This document shows, piece by piece, positions 54,492 to 63,331 of a stretch of DNA of 64,000 bases; the stretch's first letter is position 1, and every line of letters begins with the position of its first letter. A program made the translations under genes and the position numbers. The notes under the pieces are model-generated. The model saw only the letters and a list, made by a program, of their open reading frames with translations, ran no database searches and had not been told where the DNA came from. Source of the stretch: Amycolatopsis benzoatilytica AK 16/65 (GTDB lineage Bacteria; Actinomycetota; Actinomycetes; Mycobacteriales; Pseudonocardiaceae); the NCBI RefSeq assembly GCF_000383915.1, contig NZ_KB912942.1, forward strand, positions 8,202,470 to 8,266,469. The letters are read 5' to 3'.

Positions 54492-55252
54492 CGGGTGAAT
54501 TCGCCGCCGTCTACGACCAGCGTGCTTCCGGTCAGCCAGCTTGCTTGATCGGACAGCAGAAACAGCACTGCGTTGGCGATGTCGTCCGGCTCGCCGTCGC
54601 GGCCCAGCGGGACGTTGGGGACGTCGCCGCCGACCGCGGGGGCCAGCGCGGTCCACTGGTCGCGGGTCGCGACGCCGCCGGGGGTGGTCGTGCGGCCCGG
54701 GGACACGGCGTTGACGCGGATGCCCGCTGGAGCCAGTTCGGCGGCCAGGCCCTTGCTGTATGCCTCCAGGGCGGTCTTCGCCGCGACGTAGTGCAGGAAC
54801 GGCGGGACTGGCGGGCGGAGCGCCGCCGAGGAAATGTGCACGATCGCGCCCGAGCCGCGGTCGCGCATGGCGGGCGCGAGCAGGGCGTCCAGCCGGACCG
54901 CGGCCAGCAAGTTCAGGTCCAGGGCGTCGCGCCATTCGTCGTCCGGAATGGCCAGCGCGCCGGAGTGCGGGCGGGCCCCGCCAGCGTTGTGGACCAGAAG
55001 GTCTACCCCGCCGAGAATGCGCTGTGCGTCGGCGGCCAGCGCCTCGGTGCCGGTGCGGACGTCGGCCTGGACGAAAGCCGCGCCATCGGGTGCCTTGGCG
55101 TCGGCGGAGCGGGCGGTGGTGAGCACCGAAGCTCCGGCGTCCAGCAATTGACGGACGATTGCCGCCCCGATTCCTCGGGAGCCGCCGGTGACCAACGCCC
55201 TTTTTCCGGCGAATTCGGCGAGGTTGGAAGTCGTGGGATTGATTGTGGCCAT
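54488..55252 (-). CDS. Short-chain dehydrogenase/reductase
   Basis: A 254-residue classical SDR from ATG 55252 (AAAGGAA upstream). Motifs: TGGSRGIGAA, HNAGG, Ser in VHISSAALRP, and YVAAK (YxxxK). The C-terminus ASWLTGSTLVVDGGEFTR is standard. It is not closely similar to the downstream SDR, so the pair is unlikely to be a recent duplication. It is the first gene of the operon, divergent from ppx across 147 bp. Confidence 0.92.
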   Translation of the reverse strand: MATINPTTSNLAEFAGKRALVTGGSRGIGAAIVRQLLDAGASVLTTARSADAKAPDGAAFVQADVRTGTEALAADAQRILGGVDLLVHNAGGARPHSGALAIPDDEWRDALDLNLLAAVRLDALLAPAMRDRGSGAIVHISSAALRPPVPPFLHYVAAKTALEAYSKGLAAELAPAGIRVNAVSPGRTTTPGGVATRDQWTALAPAVGGDVPNVPLGRDGEPDDIANAVLFLLSDQASWLTGSTLVVDGGEFTR

Positions 55253-55399
55253 GCCACTGATTCCTTTCCGGGGAAACGGGAACTCCGCCACGGTAGGTTC
55301 GCGGCGAAACGAAAAGCAAAGACGAAATTCCCGGGCAGGGGTATAGGGGCTCCCTATGGCGCGGCGCGCGGCGGCCGCGGACCCAGTAAAGTCGGGGCC

Positions 55400-56353
55400 A
55401 TGCCTCGGGTAGCTGCGATCGACTGTGGGACCAACTCCATCCGCCTGCTCGTCGCCGAGCTGACGCCGCGCCACGACGGCACGGTCGATCTGCGCGACCT
55501 GCACCGCGAGATGCGCATCGTGCGGCTCGGCCAGGGCGTCGACGCCACCGGCCGGCTCGCGCCGGAAGCGATCGAACGCACCCGGGTCGCGCTCGCCGAC
55601 TACACGATCGCGGCGCGGCGCAAGGGCGTCGAGAAGGTGCGCATGGTCGCCACGTCGGCGACCCGCGACGCCAGCAACCGCGACGAGTTCTTCGCGATGA
55701 CCCGCGAGACGCTCGGCGTCGAGGCCGAAGTGATCAGCGGGGACGAGGAAGCCCGGCTGTCCTTCACCGGCGCAGTTGGCGACCAGGACCCCGAGGACGG
55801 GCCGTTCGTGGTGGTCGACGTCGGCGGCGGCTCCACCGAACTCGTGCTCGGCACCTGGAACGGACGTGAGGCCGAGGTCATCGCCGCCAAGTCGGTCGAC
55901 ATCGGCTGCGTCCGGATCACCGAACGCGCGCTCAAGGGCGACCCGCCGACCGCCGGCGAGATCGCCGAGGCCCGCGAACTGGCCAAGCGAATCCTCGACC
56001 AAGCGTTCGACGTCGTGGACGTCGCGAAGGCACGCACGTGGATCGGCGTCGCGGGCACGGTGACCACGTTGTCAGCCGTCGCGCTCGGCCTGCCCGAGTA
56101 CGACTCGGAGCGGGTGCACCTGTCGAAGCTCACCCACGGCGACATCGACCGGCTGGCCGGCGAGCTGCTCGCGGCCGACCGCGCGACCCGGGCCGCGAAC
56201 CCGGTCATCCACCCCGGACGGGTGGACGTGATCGGCGGCGGCGCGGTCGTCGTCCAGGCGCTCGCCGAGGAGCTCGCCGCCCGTGGTGGTCCGGACCAGT
56301 TGGTCGTCAGCGAGCACGACATCCTGGACGGGATCGCTTTGTCGTTGGCCTGA
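55400..56353 (+). CDS. ppx: Exopolyphosphatase / pppGpp phosphohydrolase family protein
   Basis: A 317-residue Ppx/GppA-family protein from ATG 55400. ASKHA-fold phosphate loops are visible: AAIDCGTNSIRLLVAEL (P1), VVVDVGGGSTELVLG (P2), and the conserved VRMVATSATRDASN and VISGDEEARLSF. It lacks the C-terminal HD domain of E. coli Ppx, as do other short actinobacterial members. It hydrolyses polyphosphate ends and possibly pppGpp. Position corresponds to Rv1026 and closes the conserved block. Confidence 0.95.
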   Translation: MPRVAAIDCGTNSIRLLVAELTPRHDGTVDLRDLHREMRIVRLGQGVDATGRLAPEAIERTRVALADYTIAARRKGVEKVRMVATSATRDASNRDEFFAMTRETLGVEAEVISGDEEARLSFTGAVGDQDPEDGPFVVVDVGGGSTELVLGTWNGREAEVIAAKSVDIGCVRITERALKGDPPTAGEIAEARELAKRILDQAFDVVDVAKARTWIGVAGTVTTLSAVALGLPEYDSERVHLSKLTHGDIDRLAGELLAADRATRAANPVIHPGRVDVIGGGAVVVQALAEELAARGGPDQLVVSEHDILDGIALSLA

Positions 56354-56409
56354 ACCGTCGCGAACGCTCCGCGATCGTCCCGGCACCGGTCTGCCCACAC
56401 CGTTACCAA

Positions 56410-56426
56410 GATCACGTTCAGTGATC
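56410..56426. promoter_or_regulatory. Inverted repeat upstream of the oligopeptide transporter operon
   Basis: GATCAC-GTTCA-GTGATC, perfect 6-bp arms, lies about 130 bp before the binding-protein gene. The half-site order is the reverse of a Crp site, so a different regulator is implied. Nothing else was recognised in 56354-56558. Confidence 0.45.
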
Positions 56427-56558
56427 AACCGCTGTTCGTTGTGGGCTGACCGGGTGACGGACTGTGTTGTCATTCTTTTGCAACCCGAGGAGTCCGTTAC
56501 CAAGCGCCGATCACGCTAGCCTCCATCTCGCTATTCGGACGCGAGAAACGGAGGGGAC

Positions 56559-58187
56559 ATGCGGGGTTCATCCAGGCTCTGGGGCGTGGCCGCGGTCGTG
56601 ACAACCTTGTCACTCGTCCTGACTGCCTGTGGGGGCGGCGGATCCAGCAGCGGCGCGTCGGGCGAAGTCGACCCGAACGGGACCTTCACCGTGTACGGCA
56701 CCGAGCCGCAGAACACGCTGATCCCCACGAACACCAACGAGCTGGGCGGCACCAAGGCCGTCGACCCGATGTTCTCGGAGCTCGTCGCCTACAAGGGCGC
56801 GACCGGCGAGCCGTACAACATGATGGCGGACTCGATCACCACGACCGATTCCAAGGTCTACGACATCAAGATCAAGCACGGCTGGAAGTTCCACGACGGC
56901 ACCGAGGTCAAGGCGAAGAACTTCGTCGACGCCTGGAACTACGGCGCCTACTCCCCGAACGGGCAGATCAACAGCACGTTCTTCGAGAACATCCAGGGTT
57001 ACTCCGACGTGCACCCGGACGACAAGACGGCGAAGCCGACCACGGACAAGATGTCCGGCCTGGTCGTCAAGGGCGACTACGAGTTCCAGGTCACCCTGAA
57101 CGCGCCGTTCTCCGTGTTCGCCACCAAGATCGGCTACACGGCGTTCGCGCCGCTGCCGGACTCCTTCTTCAAGGACCCCGCGGCCTTCGCGAAGCATCCG
57201 ATCGGCAACGGCCCGATGAAGTTCGTCAGCCGCACGCCGAACGTCGACATCAAGCTGACCCGCTTCGACGACTACCAGGGCTCGGACAAGGTCAAGTTCA
57301 AGGATCTGGACGTCAAGATCTACGCCAGCCAGGAAACCGCCTACCAGGACCTGCTGAGCAACAAGCTCGACTTCATCGAGACGCTCCCGCCGTCCGCGCT
57401 CACCGCGGACAAGTACAAGACCGACCTCAAGGACAACGTGGTCACCGGGCATCTGCTGGGCATCAGCACGATCGCGGTCCCGTACTACGTGCAGGGCTAC
57501 AACAACCTGGACCTGCGCCGGGCGATCTCGATGGCGATCGACCGCGACCAGATCACCAAGACGGTCATGCACGACACCTACGTCCCGGCCGACGGCTACG
57601 TCTCGCAGGGCATCCAGGGCTACCGCCCGGGCGTCTGCGGCGAGTACTGCAAGTTCGACCCGGCGAAGGCGAAGGAACTTTTCGCCAAGTCCGGTTTCCA
57701 CGGCAAGCTGACCATCGCCTCGAACGCCGACGGCGGACGCAAGGAACCGCTGGTCGCCGCCTGCAACAGCATCAAGAACACGCTGGGTGTGGAGTGCGAC
57801 TTCGTCCCGGCGACCGACTTCGGCCAGTGGCGCAGCATCGTGACCGGCCACAAGCTGACCGGGATGGGCCGTTCGGACTGGTCGGCGGACTACCCGTCGA
57901 TCGAGGACTTCCTCAACCCGATCTACCGCACCGGGGCCTCGTCGAACGACTCGACGTACTCCAACCCGCAGGTGGACGCGCTGCTGAAGCAGGCCGACTC
58001 GACCGCGGACAAGGACGCCGCGCTGAAGCTGTACCAGCAGGCGGAGGACCTGATCGCGAAGGACCTGCCCTCGATCCCGGTGTGGGACGAGAAGGGGGTC
58101 GCGGCGAAGTCCAAGCACGCCAAGACGGTGGTCCTCGACTTCCGCCGGCGCGCGGACTACTCGTCGGTCGAGGTCACCAAGAAGTGA
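56559..58187 (+). CDS. ABC transporter substrate-binding lipoprotein, family 5 (dipeptide/oligopeptide)
   Basis: A 542-residue protein from ATG 56559 with GGAGGGG upstream. The signal peptide ends in a lipobox (LTAC, Cys about 27), followed by a Gly/Ser linker. The SBP_bac_5 fold shows FTVYGTEPQNTLIPTNTNEL, YDIKIKHGWKFHDGTEVKAK and NFVDAWNYGAYSP, and the family hinge region NLDLRRAISMAIDRDQITKT. It captures peptides, or another family-5 ligand, outside the cell for the importer coded by the next four genes. A long hairpin separates it from the permease genes. Confidence 0.95.
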   Translation: MRGSSRLWGVAAVVTTLSLVLTACGGGGSSSGASGEVDPNGTFTVYGTEPQNTLIPTNTNELGGTKAVDPMFSELVAYKGATGEPYNMMADSITTTDSKVYDIKIKHGWKFHDGTEVKAKNFVDAWNYGAYSPNGQINSTFFENIQGYSDVHPDDKTAKPTTDKMSGLVVKGDYEFQVTLNAPFSVFATKIGYTAFAPLPDSFFKDPAAFAKHPIGNGPMKFVSRTPNVDIKLTRFDDYQGSDKVKFKDLDVKIYASQETAYQDLLSNKLDFIETLPPSALTADKYKTDLKDNVVTGHLLGISTIAVPYYVQGYNNLDLRRAISMAIDRDQITKTVMHDTYVPADGYVSQGIQGYRPGVCGEYCKFDPAKAKELFAKSGFHGKLTIASNADGGRKEPLVAACNSIKNTLGVECDFVPATDFGQWRSIVTGHKLTGMGRSDWSADYPSIEDFLNPIYRTGASSNDSTYSNPQVDALLKQADSTADKDAALKLYQQAEDLIAKDLPSIPVWDEKGVAAKSKHAKTVVLDFRRRADYSSVEVTKK

Positions 58188-58215
58188 CGCGCTGAACCGT
58201 CCGTTCCCACTACGC

Positions 58216-58265
58216 GGCTCGTGAGTGTTCGCGCTGGTTCCGACCGGCGCGAACACTCACGAGCC
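58216..58265 (+). terminator. 18-bp perfect hairpin between binding protein and permease genes
   Basis: GGCTCGTGAGTGTTCGCG (58216-58233) and CGCGAACACTCACGAGCC (58248-58265) are exact complements with a 14-nt loop and no T-run. Inside an operon this suits partial termination or protection of the upstream mRNA 3' end, giving more binding protein than permease. Confidence 0.75.
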
Positions 58266-58290
58266 CGGCGCGCACTGCTAGGAACCACGC

Positions 58291-59217
58291 ATGATTCGCT
58301 ACGTCCTGCGCCGCCTGCTCCAGTTGATCCCGGTGTTCTTCGGCACCACCTTCCTGATCTACGCACTGGTGTGGGCCGTGCCCGGGGACCCGTTCTCCGG
58401 CAAATGCGGTCAGCAAGCCTGCCCGCAGGCCTATATCGACTTGATGACCGAGAAGTTCCACCTCAACGACAACCTGTTCGTCCAGTACTTCAAATACCTC
58501 GGGAGCCTGTTCAGCGGCGACTGGGGCGAGACGTTCAACGGCTCCTCGGTCGGCGAGCTGATCTCCACCTCCTACCCGATCACGCTGCGCCTCGCGATCG
58601 TCGCGGTGCTCATCGAGGCGGTCATCGGCCTGAGTGCCGGCGTACTGACCGGCTTGCGCGGCAAGGGTTTCCTCGACAACCTGGTGCTGGTCTCGACCAC
58701 GTTCCTGATCTCGCTTCCGGTGTTCGTCACCGCGATCGTGCTGCAGATCGTGCTCGGCGTGAACCTGGGCATCATCGACGCCAGCGTTTCGGACGATCCG
58801 AGCTTCGGCGAGCTGATCGTGCCGGGCATCGCGCTCGGCAGCCTCTCGATGGCTTACGTCGCGAGGCTGACGAGAACGTCGATCGCGGAGAACCGGCACG
58901 CCGACTACATTCGCACCGCCATCGCCAAGGGGCAGCCCAACAGCCGCGTCATCGGCATCCATCTGCTGCGCAACTCGGTGATCCCGGTGCTGACCTTCCT
59001 CGGCACCGACCTCGGTTCGCTGATGGGCGGGGCGATCGTGACCGAGGGCGTGTTCAACATCAACGGTCTGGGCGGGCTGATCTTCCGGGGCATCCAGAAC
59101 CGGGAAAGCGCGACCGTCGTCGGCGTCGTCGTGCTGCTCGTGATGGTGTACCTGCTGATGAGCCTGCTGGTGGACTTGCTCTATGCCGTTCTCGACCCGA
59201 GGATCCGTTATGACTGA
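58291..59217 (+). CDS. Peptide ABC transporter permease (DppB/OppB type)
   Basis: A 308-residue permease from ATG 58291. It begins MIRYVLRRLLQLIPVFFGTT, the typical DppB N-terminal helix, and has six membrane helices and the EAA coupling loop (ADYIRTAIAKGQPNSRVIGI followed by LLRNSVIPVLTFLG). GGAIVTEGVFNINGLGGLIF is conserved in the family. It forms the membrane channel with the following OppC-type permease. Its stop overlaps that gene's start. Confidence 0.96.
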   Translation: MIRYVLRRLLQLIPVFFGTTFLIYALVWAVPGDPFSGKCGQQACPQAYIDLMTEKFHLNDNLFVQYFKYLGSLFSGDWGETFNGSSVGELISTSYPITLRLAIVAVLIEAVIGLSAGVLTGLRGKGFLDNLVLVSTTFLISLPVFVTAIVLQIVLGVNLGIIDASVSDDPSFGELIVPGIALGSLSMAYVARLTRTSIAENRHADYIRTAIAKGQPNSRVIGIHLLRNSVIPVLTFLGTDLGSLMGGAIVTEGVFNINGLGGLIFRGIQNRESATVVGVVVLLVMVYLLMSLLVDLLYAVLDPRIRYD

Positions 59218-60166
59218 CCCGAATCTCGTCGGCGGCGGGGGAGTCGACGCGGCCCAGTTGTCGCATGTGGACAGCTCCGCCGACGCCGGTCCGAAGAAAC
59301 CGCGCAGTCTCTGGGGCGACGCGTGGCGCCAGCTGCGCCGCAAGCCGGCGTTCGTGATTTCCGCGGTGATCATCCTGCTGGTGGTGCTGATCGCCATCGC
59401 GCCGGGACTGTTCTCGCACCGCGACGCCGGTTACAGCGACCTTGCGCACGCGAACGAAGGGCCGTCCGCGGACGCCTGGTTCGGCTACGACAACCAGGGT
59501 TACGACGTCTACGCGCGGACCATCTACGGGGCGCGCGCCTCGTTGCTGGTCGGCGTTTTCGCCACCGTGCTGACCGTCCTTTTCGGATCGCTCGTCGGCA
59601 TCATCGCCGGCTACTACGGCCGGATCATTGACAGCCTGCTGTCCCGGCTCGGCGACATCTTCGCCGGTCTGCCGTTCGTGCTCGGCGCGATCGTCATCCT
59701 CACCACGTTCAACGCGCCCGGGTCGAACCCCGGGCAGGTCACCATCATCGTCCAGGTGGTGTGCTCGATCGCGGTGCTGACCTGGCCGGTGGCGATGCGC
59801 ATCATGCGGTCCGCGACGCTGGTGGCCAAGCAGCTGGACTACGTCAAGGCAGCCCGCGCGCTCGGCGCGAGCACGCCGCGGATCGTGTTCCGGCACCTGC
59901 TGCCGAACACGATCGCGCCGGTGCTGGTGTACGCCACGATCGCGCTCGGCGCGGCCATCGGCGCCGAGGCCACGCTGGCCTATCTCGGCATCGGGGTGCG
60001 GCCGCCGGTGGTGTCGTGGGGCGTCATGATCAGCGACTCGCGCGACTACTTCCGCGCGGTCCCGCACATGCTCCTGTTCCCCGGTGCGTTCGTCACCGTC
60101 ACCGTGCTCGCGTTCGTGATGCTCGGCGACGGGATCCGCGACGCGCTCGACCCGAAGTCGAGGTAG
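59210..60166 (+). CDS. Peptide ABC transporter permease (DppC/OppC type)
   Basis: A 318-residue permease from ATG 59210, overlapping the upstream stop by 8 nt. The N-terminal OppC_N region (SLWGDAWRQLRRKPAFVISA and the first helix) is followed by five further helices and the EAA loop LDYVKAARALGASTPRIVFR with HLLPNTIAPVLVYAT. LAYLGIGVRPPVVSWGVMIS is characteristic of DppC. Second channel subunit of the importer. Confidence 0.96.
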   Translation: MTDPNLVGGGGVDAAQLSHVDSSADAGPKKPRSLWGDAWRQLRRKPAFVISAVIILLVVLIAIAPGLFSHRDAGYSDLAHANEGPSADAWFGYDNQGYDVYARTIYGARASLLVGVFATVLTVLFGSLVGIIAGYYGRIIDSLLSRLGDIFAGLPFVLGAIVILTTFNAPGSNPGQVTIIVQVVCSIAVLTWPVAMRIMRSATLVAKQLDYVKAARALGASTPRIVFRHLLPNTIAPVLVYATIALGAAIGAEATLAYLGIGVRPPVVSWGVMISDSRDYFRAVPHMLLFPGAFVTVTVLAFVMLGDGIRDALDPKSR

Positions 60167-60171
60167 CCGCA

Positions 60172-61197
60172 ATGTCCACAGCGTCCACTGGGTCCGGTCC
60201 GGCGGCGGCGAACGAGCTGCTGCTGGAGGTCGAAGACCTGCACGTGGAGTTCCGGACCTCCGACGGCGTGGCCAACGTGCTCAACGGCGTCGGCTATTCG
60301 GTGCATGCCGGGGAAACCCTCGCCGTGCTGGGCGAATCCGGATCCGGCAAGAGTGTCACCGCGCAGACCATCATGGGCATCCTCGACATGCCGCCGGGGG
60401 TGATCACGAACGGGGCGATCCGCTACCGGGGCGAGGACCTGCTGACCGCGTCGCCGGAACGGCGCCGGGAGGTGCGAGGTGCGGAGATCGCGATGATCTT
60501 CCAGGATGCGCTTTCCGCGCTGAACCCGGTTTTCACGGTCGGGTTCCAGATCGAGGAGCAGCTGCGCGTCCGGCAGGGGATGTCCAAAAAGGATGCTCGG
60601 AATCGAGCGGTCGAACTGCTCGACCTGGTCCGGATCCCGGCCGCGCAGCGGCGGGTGAAGGACTATCCGCACCAGTTCTCCGGCGGAATGCGGCAGCGCG
60701 CGATGATCGCGATGTCGCTCGCGCTCGACCCGGATCTGCTGATCGCGGACGAGCCGACCACCGCGCTGGACGTGACCGTGCAGGCGCAGATCATGGACCT
60801 GCTGGGGGAAATTCAGCGGGAACGGCAGATGGGGCTCATCCTGATCACCCACGACCTCGGCGTGGTCGCCGAGGTCGCGGACCGGATCGCGGTGATGTAC
60901 GCCGGGCGGATCGTGGAGCAGGCCGACGTGCACGAGCTGTTCCGGTCGCCAGGGCATCCCTACACCGCCGCGCTGATGGATTCGCTGCCCCGGCTGGACC
61001 TCAAGGGGCAGACGCTGGAAACCATCAAGGGCCTGCCGCCGAGCCTGCTGGACATCCCGTCCGGCTGCCCGTTCCACCCGCGCTGCAAGCGGGCAGAGCA
61101 GCGCTGCCGGGACGAGCGGCCGTCCTCGCACGCCCTGGGCTTCGGCCGGGTCAGTGCGTGTCACTTCGCCGAAGAGGTGGTGGAGACCCGTGGGTGA
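60172..61197 (+). CDS. Peptide ABC transporter ATP-binding protein (DppD/OppD type)
   Basis: A 341-residue ATPase from ATG 60172. Walker [10 protein letters not shown]-loop [20 protein letters not shown], signature [20 protein letters not shown], Walker [15 protein letters not shown] and H-loop [10 protein letters not shown] are intact. The C-terminal oligo_HPY region has the four-Cys-type motif [14 protein letters not shown] with a later CHF, which binds an iron-sulfur cluster in some OppD proteins. Its stop overlaps the OppF start. Confidence 0.97.
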   Translation: MSTASTGSGPAAANELLLEVEDLHVEFRTSDGVANVLNGVGYSVHAGETLAVLGESGSGKSVTAQTIMGILDMPPGVITNGAIRYRGEDLLTASPERRREVRGAEIAMIFQDALSALNPVFTVGFQIEEQLRVRQGMSKKDARNRAVELLDLVRIPAAQRRVKDYPHQFSGGMRQRAMIAMSLALDPDLLIADEPTTALDVTVQAQIMDLLGEIQRERQMGLILITHDLGVVAEVADRIAVMYAGRIVEQADVHELFRSPGHPYTAALMDSLPRLDLKGQTLETIKGLPPSLLDIPSGCPFHPRCKRAEQRCRDERPSSHALGFGRVSACHFAEEVVETRG

Positions 61198-62188
61198 GCC
61201 GATTCTCAGCGTGCGCGACCTGGTGAAGCATTTCCCGGTGCGCCAGGGCGTGCTGTTCAAGCGGACCATTGGACAGGTAAAGGCAGTCGACGGCGTGTCC
61301 TTCGATCTGCAGCCGGGCGAAACGCTCGGTGTGGTCGGTGAATCCGGTTGCGGCAAGTCGACGCTCGCCCAGGTGCTCATGCGCCTGGAGGAGCCGACGA
61401 GCGGCAGCGCGACCTTCGAAGGCCGCGACCTGTTCAAGCTGCGCGGTGCGGAGCTGCGGCGGATGCGCCGGGAGATCCAGATCGTCCTGCAGGACCCGTA
61501 CACGTCGCTGAACCCTCGGATGACCGTCGGCGACATCGTCGGCGAGCCGTTCGAAATCCACCCCGACACCGCGCCGAAGGGTTCGCGGCCGAAGAAGGTG
61601 CAGGAGCTGCTGGAGGTGGTCGGGCTCAACCCCGAGCACCTCAACCGGTACCCGCACCAGTTCTCCGGCGGGCAGCGCCAGCGGATCGGCATCGCGCGGG
61701 CGCTGGCGTTGCGGCCCAAGGTGATCATCTGCGACGAGCCGGTGTCCGCGTTGGATGTCTCGATCCAGGCGCAGGTGATGAATCTGCTCGGCGAGCTGCA
61801 GGGCGAGTTCGGACTGTCCTATGTCTTCATCGCGCACGACCTTTCGGTGGTGCGGCACCTGTCCGGCCGGGTCGCGGTGATGTACCTCGGCAAGATCGTC
61901 GAGATCGGCACCGAGGACGAGATTTACGAGCGGCCTTCTCATCCCTACACCCAGGCGCTGCTTTCCGCGGTGCCGGTGGCGGATCCGCGGGTGCGCGGGC
62001 AGCGGCAGGTGATCCGGCTGGAAGGCGACGTGCCCAGTCCGATCGACCCGCCGTCGGGCTGCCGGTTCCGGACCCGGTGCTGGAAGGCCGCCGACATCTG
62101 CGCGACCGAGGCGCCGAAGCTGGAGGCGCGCACGGACGGGCATCTGTCGGCTTGTCACTTCGCGGAAGCCACCTCGGTAGTGCCGTAA
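61190..62188 (+). CDS. Peptide ABC transporter ATP-binding protein (DppF/OppF type)
   Basis: A 332-residue ATPase. GTG 61190 is chosen because it gives the usual N-terminus [20 protein letters not shown] and overlaps the upstream stop by 8 nt. Walker [10 protein letters not shown]-loop [20 protein letters not shown], signature [20 protein letters not shown], Walker [15 protein letters not shown] and H-loop IAHDLSVV are intact. The C-terminal [14 protein letters not shown] motif parallels that in OppD. Last gene of the complete five-gene importer operon; repeat copy 5 follows. Confidence 0.97.
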   Translation: MGEPILSVRDLVKHFPVRQGVLFKRTIGQVKAVDGVSFDLQPGETLGVVGESGCGKSTLAQVLMRLEEPTSGSATFEGRDLFKLRGAELRRMRREIQIVLQDPYTSLNPRMTVGDIVGEPFEIHPDTAPKGSRPKKVQELLEVVGLNPEHLNRYPHQFSGGQRQRIGIARALALRPKVIICDEPVSALDVSIQAQVMNLLGELQGEFGLSYVFIAHDLSVVRHLSGRVAVMYLGKIVEIGTEDEIYERPSHPYTQALLSAVPVADPRVRGQRQVIRLEGDVPSPIDPPSGCRFRTRCWKAADICATEAPKLEARTDGHLSACHFAEATSVVP

Positions 62189-62198
62189 CCGCCAAGTA

Positions 62199-62253
62199 GT
62201 CCGTGAAGGGCCCCTTGAGAGACTTAGCTTCCGGTAAGGGGCCCTTCACGGAC
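62199..62253. repeat. Dispersed palindromic repeat, copy 5
   Basis: 55 bp starting GTCCGTGAAGGGCCCCTTGA; the outer 18 bp pair perfectly with AAGGGGCCCTTCACGGAC, while the inner part is degraded (loop CTTAGCT). It lies tail-to-tail between the OppF and aldo/keto reductase genes. Confidence 0.85.
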
Positions 62254-62263
62254 GGAGCAGGGG

Positions 62264-63247
62264 CTACCGCGCAGCGTTCAGCCGGGCCCGGTGGGCGGGG
62301 GAAAGCTCGAGCGCGACGCCGGCCAGGCTGTCTTCCAGCTGTGCCACCGAGGAAGCGCCGACGAGCGGGAACATCGGCAGTTCGTGGCCGATCATCCAGC
62401 TGAGCACGACCTGGTTCGCGCTCGCGCCAGTTTCCGTCGCGACCGTGCGCAAGGCAGTGAGCCGGGCGTCGGTGCCCGGATGCGCGAAATCGGGGTCGAG
62501 GTGGCGGTCTTCCCGCACGTACGCGCCGCCGAGCAGTGCCGAGTACGCCACGAGCGCGGTGCCCGGCTGGTCGCGCAGGTAGCTGAGCACCTCGCCGCTC
62601 GCGACGCCCTGGTTCCCGTCTTTGGCGCGGCGGCTCGGCAGATCGGTGCGCGGCCGCAGGTAACTGTGGTGGTACTGCAGGACTTCGTAGCCAGGAATCC
62701 CGGCCGCGGCGGCCAGGTTGCGCGCCCGCTCGACTCGCCACGTCCAGTGGTTGCTCGCGCCGAGCAGCCCGACCGTGCCCTCGGAAACCAGTTCGCCGAA
62801 CGCTGCCACGGTTTCCTCCAGCGGCGTCGCGGTGTCCTCGATGTGCGCGTACAGCAGATCGAGCCGGTCCACCCCGAGGTTCTCGCGACTGCGGTCCGCC
62901 GATTCCCGGATCGTCTTGGCGGACAGCCCGTCCGGGTCGGAGAAGCCGCCGCCGGGGACGCGCGGCCGGGCGCCGATCTTGGTCGCGATGACGACTTCGT
63001 CGCCGATTCCCCGGCTTTTGCGCCACCGGCCGAGCAGTTGCTCGCTTTCGCCGCCCTGTGTTCCTTCCGCCCACCACGCGTAGTTGTCGGCGGTGTCGAT
63101 GAAGGTGCCGCCGGATTCGACGAACCGGTCCAGGACGGCGAACGAGGTCGCCTCGTCCACCATGGTGCCGAAGGTCATCGCGCCGAGGCAAAGGGCGCTG
63201 ACCTCGCGGCGGGTCTCCGGAGAGGCGCCGATCGTGCGGTACTTCAT
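62264..63247 (-). CDS. Aldo/keto reductase
   Basis: A 327-residue TIM-barrel oxidoreductase from ATG 63247; the frame upstream to 63280 lacks a good site. It starts MKYRTIGASPETRREVSALC with LGAMTFGTMVDE. The catalytic tetrad is recognisable: Asp and Tyr in FIDTADNYAWWAEGTQGGES, Lys in VIATKIGARPR, and His in LYAHIEDTATPLEETVAAF. The C-terminal NADPH-binding FPLVGASSVAQLEDSL is present. This is the YajO/Gfo-like AKR branch acting on sugars or aldehydes; the substrate is unknown. Confidence 0.92.
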   Translation of the reverse strand: MKYRTIGASPETRREVSALCLGAMTFGTMVDEATSFAVLDRFVESGGTFIDTADNYAWWAEGTQGGESEQLLGRWRKSRGIGDEVVIATKIGARPRVPGGGFSDPDGLSAKTIRESADRSRENLGVDRLDLLYAHIEDTATPLEETVAAFGELVSEGTVGLLGASNHWTWRVERARNLAAAAGIPGYEVLQYHHSYLRPRTDLPSRRAKDGNQGVASGEVLSYLRDQPGTALVAYSALLGGAYVREDRHLDPDFAHPGTDARLTALRTVATETGASANQVVLSWMIGHELPMFPLVGASSVAQLEDSLAGVALELSPAHRARLNAAR

Positions 63248-63331
63248 GGACGGTTCCCTTTCTCCTGCGGACAAGGGCATCCGATCCTTCTTACCGGGTG
63301 CGCGGCCGGCGGCACCACCGCCGGAGGGACG

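Noticed and set aside
56410..56426. Crp site upstream of the peptide transporter
   Set aside because: The repeat is TCAC-N5-GTGA, the opposite half-site order and a different spacing from GTGA-N6-TCAC.
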